64,000 bases of DNA from Edaphobacter sp. (GTDB taxonomy: Bacteria > Acidobacteriota > Terriglobia > Terriglobales > Acidobacteriaceae). The stretch lies in contig NZ_JAPWKF010000004.1 in NCBI RefSeq assembly GCF_028283685.1, positions 372,001-436,000 on the forward strand, read 5' to 3'. A program made the translations under genes and the position numbers. The notes beneath the pieces were generated by a model, which saw only the letters and a list, made by a program, of their open reading frames with translations, made no database searches and was not told where the DNA came from. Positions 62,048 through 64,000 of the stretch are shown piece after piece (position 1 is the first letter of the stretch; each line of letters begins with the position of its first letter).

Positions 62048-64000
62048 AGAAGCATCTCGTGGCGGGGGCGCTGGTGGTGTTTGTCGGTGCGGCTTTTATT
62101 GTTTTCGCCTGGCTCCGCTATCAACGCGTCAAGCTGCCATACAAAGATCGTTTCACGCAGCATCAGGGGGCGGAGTGGTCTGCGATGGGCGGCAACTGGC
62201 AGATTGCAGGCGACTCGGTGGTGAATCGTTCCGACGAACACGGGGCCAAGCTCGTCACTGGCGATGCGAGGTGGAAAGACATCGTCCTGGATGCGGATCT
62301 GAAGCTGATTGGTCACGCGGGAGACGTTGGATTAATCGTCCGCGTCAATGACGCAGAGCCGGGCGTCGATTCTTATAGTGGCTACTATGTCGGTCTGCGC
62401 TCGGGCGATCAGGCGCTCGTGATGGGAAGGGCCGATCACGGGTGGATGGAGGGGACACCGACAGAGGTGGCTGGCGGTGTCAATGCGGCGAAGTGGTATC
62501 ACCTGCGCGTGGTGGCGCAGGGATGTTTCATTGGTGCGCGAGCGACCGATTCGGCGACAGGGCACGATACCTGGAGCCTGATGGAGGAGAAAAGCTGCGT
62601 GAGGCAAGGCAAGATCGGTCTTCGTTCCATGGCAACCGGCGGCGCGTGGCGGAACATCGAGGTGCATCAGGCGCGACCGGCTGATCTCGCAGCCATTCGC
62701 GAGCATGTCAGCCAGATACAGACACCGAAGTTCCACTTTCGTGAAGCAGATCTCTCCTATATTGATGCGGTGATGCGACGCGACAGCTCTGAATTAGAAC
62801 CGACGGACATCCATGTCAATGACACACAGTCCCCTGTAACGATTGAAGCGATCAAGATGCAGGGAAGCGGAACGCAGAATGCTACGGTCATCCGCGGTTT
62901 TGTCACCCTCTTATCGCCTTTGTACGTGCAGGATGCGACAGGCGGTATTGCTGTGATCTCTCCTGTTGCGAATGCGCTGAATATGGGAGACGAGGTTGAG
63001 ATCAACGGGCAGGTCGAAAATATCAGCGAGCGTGTAAGTCTTATTCCTGACAGTATCCGACTCACAGGAGATCGTACTCTCCTGCCTCCCGCTTCGGTGA
63101 CGTCGACACAAGCGGCGGAGGTTCCTTTTGACGGAAAGCTGACGGAGCTGCGCGCGCGGTTGTTGAGCAAGAGAGTGGAAGCGAACGATCGCGTGACTTT
63201 GCTGCTGGAGGACTCGGCGCAGACCTTCCGCGCGGAGAGCCCACGCGGGCTCTCCGATGAGCAATTCGACAAACTCGTTCCAGGAAGCGAACTCCGCATC
63301 CGCGGTGTATGTCGCGTGGGGCCGTGGCAGGGCAAGGAGGGTGGGGCGTTTGCTATTTTGATGCGATCCATGGAGGATGCTGAGGTGATTAACGGGCCTC
63401 CGTGGTGGTCGACTCGTCAGCTGGCGCGATATATCACTCTCCTGGCGTTGCTGATTGGATTGGGAGTCTACATCTACCTGAGGGTGCAGCGTTCCAAGAT
63501 GCTGGCGATCCTGCACGAGCGGGAGCGGCTCGCTCACCAGATGCACGATACCCTGGCACAGAGCTTTGCCGGGGTAGGCTTCCATCTACAGGGCGTGCGC
63601 AACTCTGCGCGTACCGGCGCAATGACGATGCCGACCATTGTGGACAAGCTAACCCTCGCCTGCGATCTCGTCACCAGGACACACCGGGAGGCGAGTGCGG
63701 AGATCGCAGCGTTACACCCGGGGGCAGAGGACGGTGCGGATCTGCTCACGCTTCTGGAGCGAAGCGCCTACGCGATGATGGAAGGGAATCAGTTGCCGGT
63801 ACGGCTTTCTCGCGAAGGAAACGCGCATGATGTCTCCCTTGTAGTTCGTGATGCGCTCTTTCATATCGGTCGCGAAGCGATCGCAAATATTCTTCGTCAC
63901 GCCGATGCAAGCGAGATTGCGATGCATGTTCGCTATGACTATCGCATGGTGACGCTGGAGATATGGGATGACGGCCAAGGATTCAACTATGCAGCGAACG
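62044..64000 (+). CDS. Membrane histidine kinase with lectin-like and OB-like outer domains, partial
   Basis: The 3' end lies past the window; about 652 residues are visible. Residues 4-24 form a first membrane helix or signal anchor. Residues about 30-210 are a beta-rich concanavalin/DUF1080-like domain (GGNWQIAGDSVVNRS, DIVLDADLKLIG, GYYVGLRSGD, IGLRSMATGGAWRNIEVH). Two OB-like modules follow (about 255-330, with LYVQDATGGIAVI; and about 345-445, with VTLLLEDSAQTF). A second membrane helix is at about 462-479. The HisKA_3-type motif ERERLAHQMHDTLAQSF has its phospho-accepting His at 501; an N-box REAIANILRHADA and the D-D-G-Q-G-F ATP motif are present. It is translationally coupled to the binding lipoprotein. 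A response regulator is expected just outside. Confidence 0.85.
   Translation, partial: MKKHLVAGALVVFVGAAFIVFAWLRYQRVKLPYKDRFTQHQGAEWSAMGGNWQIAGDSVVNRSDEHGAKLVTGDARWKDIVLDADLKLIGHAGDVGLIVRVNDAEPGVDSYSGYYVGLRSGDQALVMGRADHGWMEGTPTEVAGGVNAAKWYHLRVVAQGCFIGARATDSATGHDTWSLMEEKSCVRQGKIGLRSMATGGAWRNIEVHQARPADLAAIREHVSQIQTPKFHFREADLSYIDAVMRRDSSELEPTDIHVNDTQSPVTIEAIKMQGSGTQNATVIRGFVTLLSPLYVQDATGGIAVISPVANALNMGDEVEINGQVENISERVSLIPDSIRLTGDRTLLPPASVTSTQAAEVPFDGKLTELRARLLSKRVEANDRVTLLLEDSAQTFRAESPRGLSDEQFDKLVPGSELRIRGVCRVGPWQGKEGGAFAILMRSMEDAEVINGPPWWSTRQLARYITLLALLIGLGVYIYLRVQRSKMLAILHERERLAHQMHDTLAQSFAGVGFHLQGVRNSARTGAMTMPTIVDKLTLACDLVTRTHREASAEIAALHPGAEDGADLLTLLERSAYAMMEGNQLPVRLSREGNAHDVSLVVRDALFHIGREAIANILRHADASEIAMHVRYDYRMVTLEIWDDGQGFNYAAN

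Overview
The window is a dense, GC-rich bacterial chromosome segment with short gaps, many stop/start overlaps (ATGA, GTGA) and no rRNA, phage, insertion sequence or CRISPR. The gene mix points to an Acidobacteriota genome of the Terriglobia/Acidobacteriaceae type: a complete hpnC-hpnD-hpnE squalene block plus hpnJ (hopanoid lipids), a futalosine-pathway MqnD, paired DUF507 proteins, a TonB with a duplicated N-terminal module, and a sensor kinase with lectin-like and OB-like outer modules. This placement is inferred from gene content only.

Layout. 1-2.8 kb: left-edge metal/drug efflux operon (small membrane protein, TolC-type channel, lipoprotein adaptor) cut by the window edge. 2.9-11.3 kb: housekeeping genes (HU, SppA, glycosyltransferase, proline dehydrogenase, tRNA-Lys, MqnD, FtsB-like, flavin reductase, MlaF-MlaE). 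11.4-15.7 kb: a zinc dehydrogenase overlapping hpnC-hpnD-hpnE, a four-gene translationally coupled lipid operon. 15.7-25.5 kb: all minus strand, with two half-size DMT transporters, a secreted lectin-like protein, hpnJ, a four-gene adaptor/TPR/outer-membrane-channel/small-protein set, recJ and an unknown gene. 25.5-28.9 kb: ferredoxin, two DUF507 genes, two tRNA-Glu genes behind a recognisable promoter, miaB and a bifunctional nuclease. 28.9-33.1 kb: aroA, a GAF-GAF-PP2C phosphatase and deoC. 33.1-38.7 kb is the most repeat-rich part: three copies of a 13-base motif, two REP-like palindromic elements flanking a secreted RidA, an AT-rich orphan membrane gene, and a 35-bp tandem repeat, among hpt, lgt and aqpZ.

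38.6-45 kb: a SprT-like protease, secreted helical proteins and a TPR protein, then an MscS channel and a diguanylate cyclase. 45-52.4 kb: a minus-strand run of ileS-lspA-hydrolase-uvrA. 52.7-56.7 kb: TonB, chemotaxis receptor, secreted TonB-C protein and CYTH phosphatase/cyclase. 56.8-60.8 kb: Sua5, an unknown helical protein, HolB, a small secreted protein and an S4 RNA-binding protein. 61-64 kb: a sugar-binding-type periplasmic lipoprotein overlapping a large membrane histidine kinase that runs off the right edge. This is the best candidate for an undescribed system, because the kinase appears to combine a lectin-like domain and OB-like modules outside the membrane with a coupled binding protein.

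How the genes work together: hpnD, hpnC and hpnE turn two farnesyl diphosphates into squalene for hopanoids, and hpnJ later modifies the hopanoid side chain; the cyclase is not in the window. lgt and lspA supply the lipoprotein pathway used by the efflux adaptor and the binding lipoprotein. Starts were chosen by ribosome-binding site, overlap and family alignment from memory. No database search was possible.
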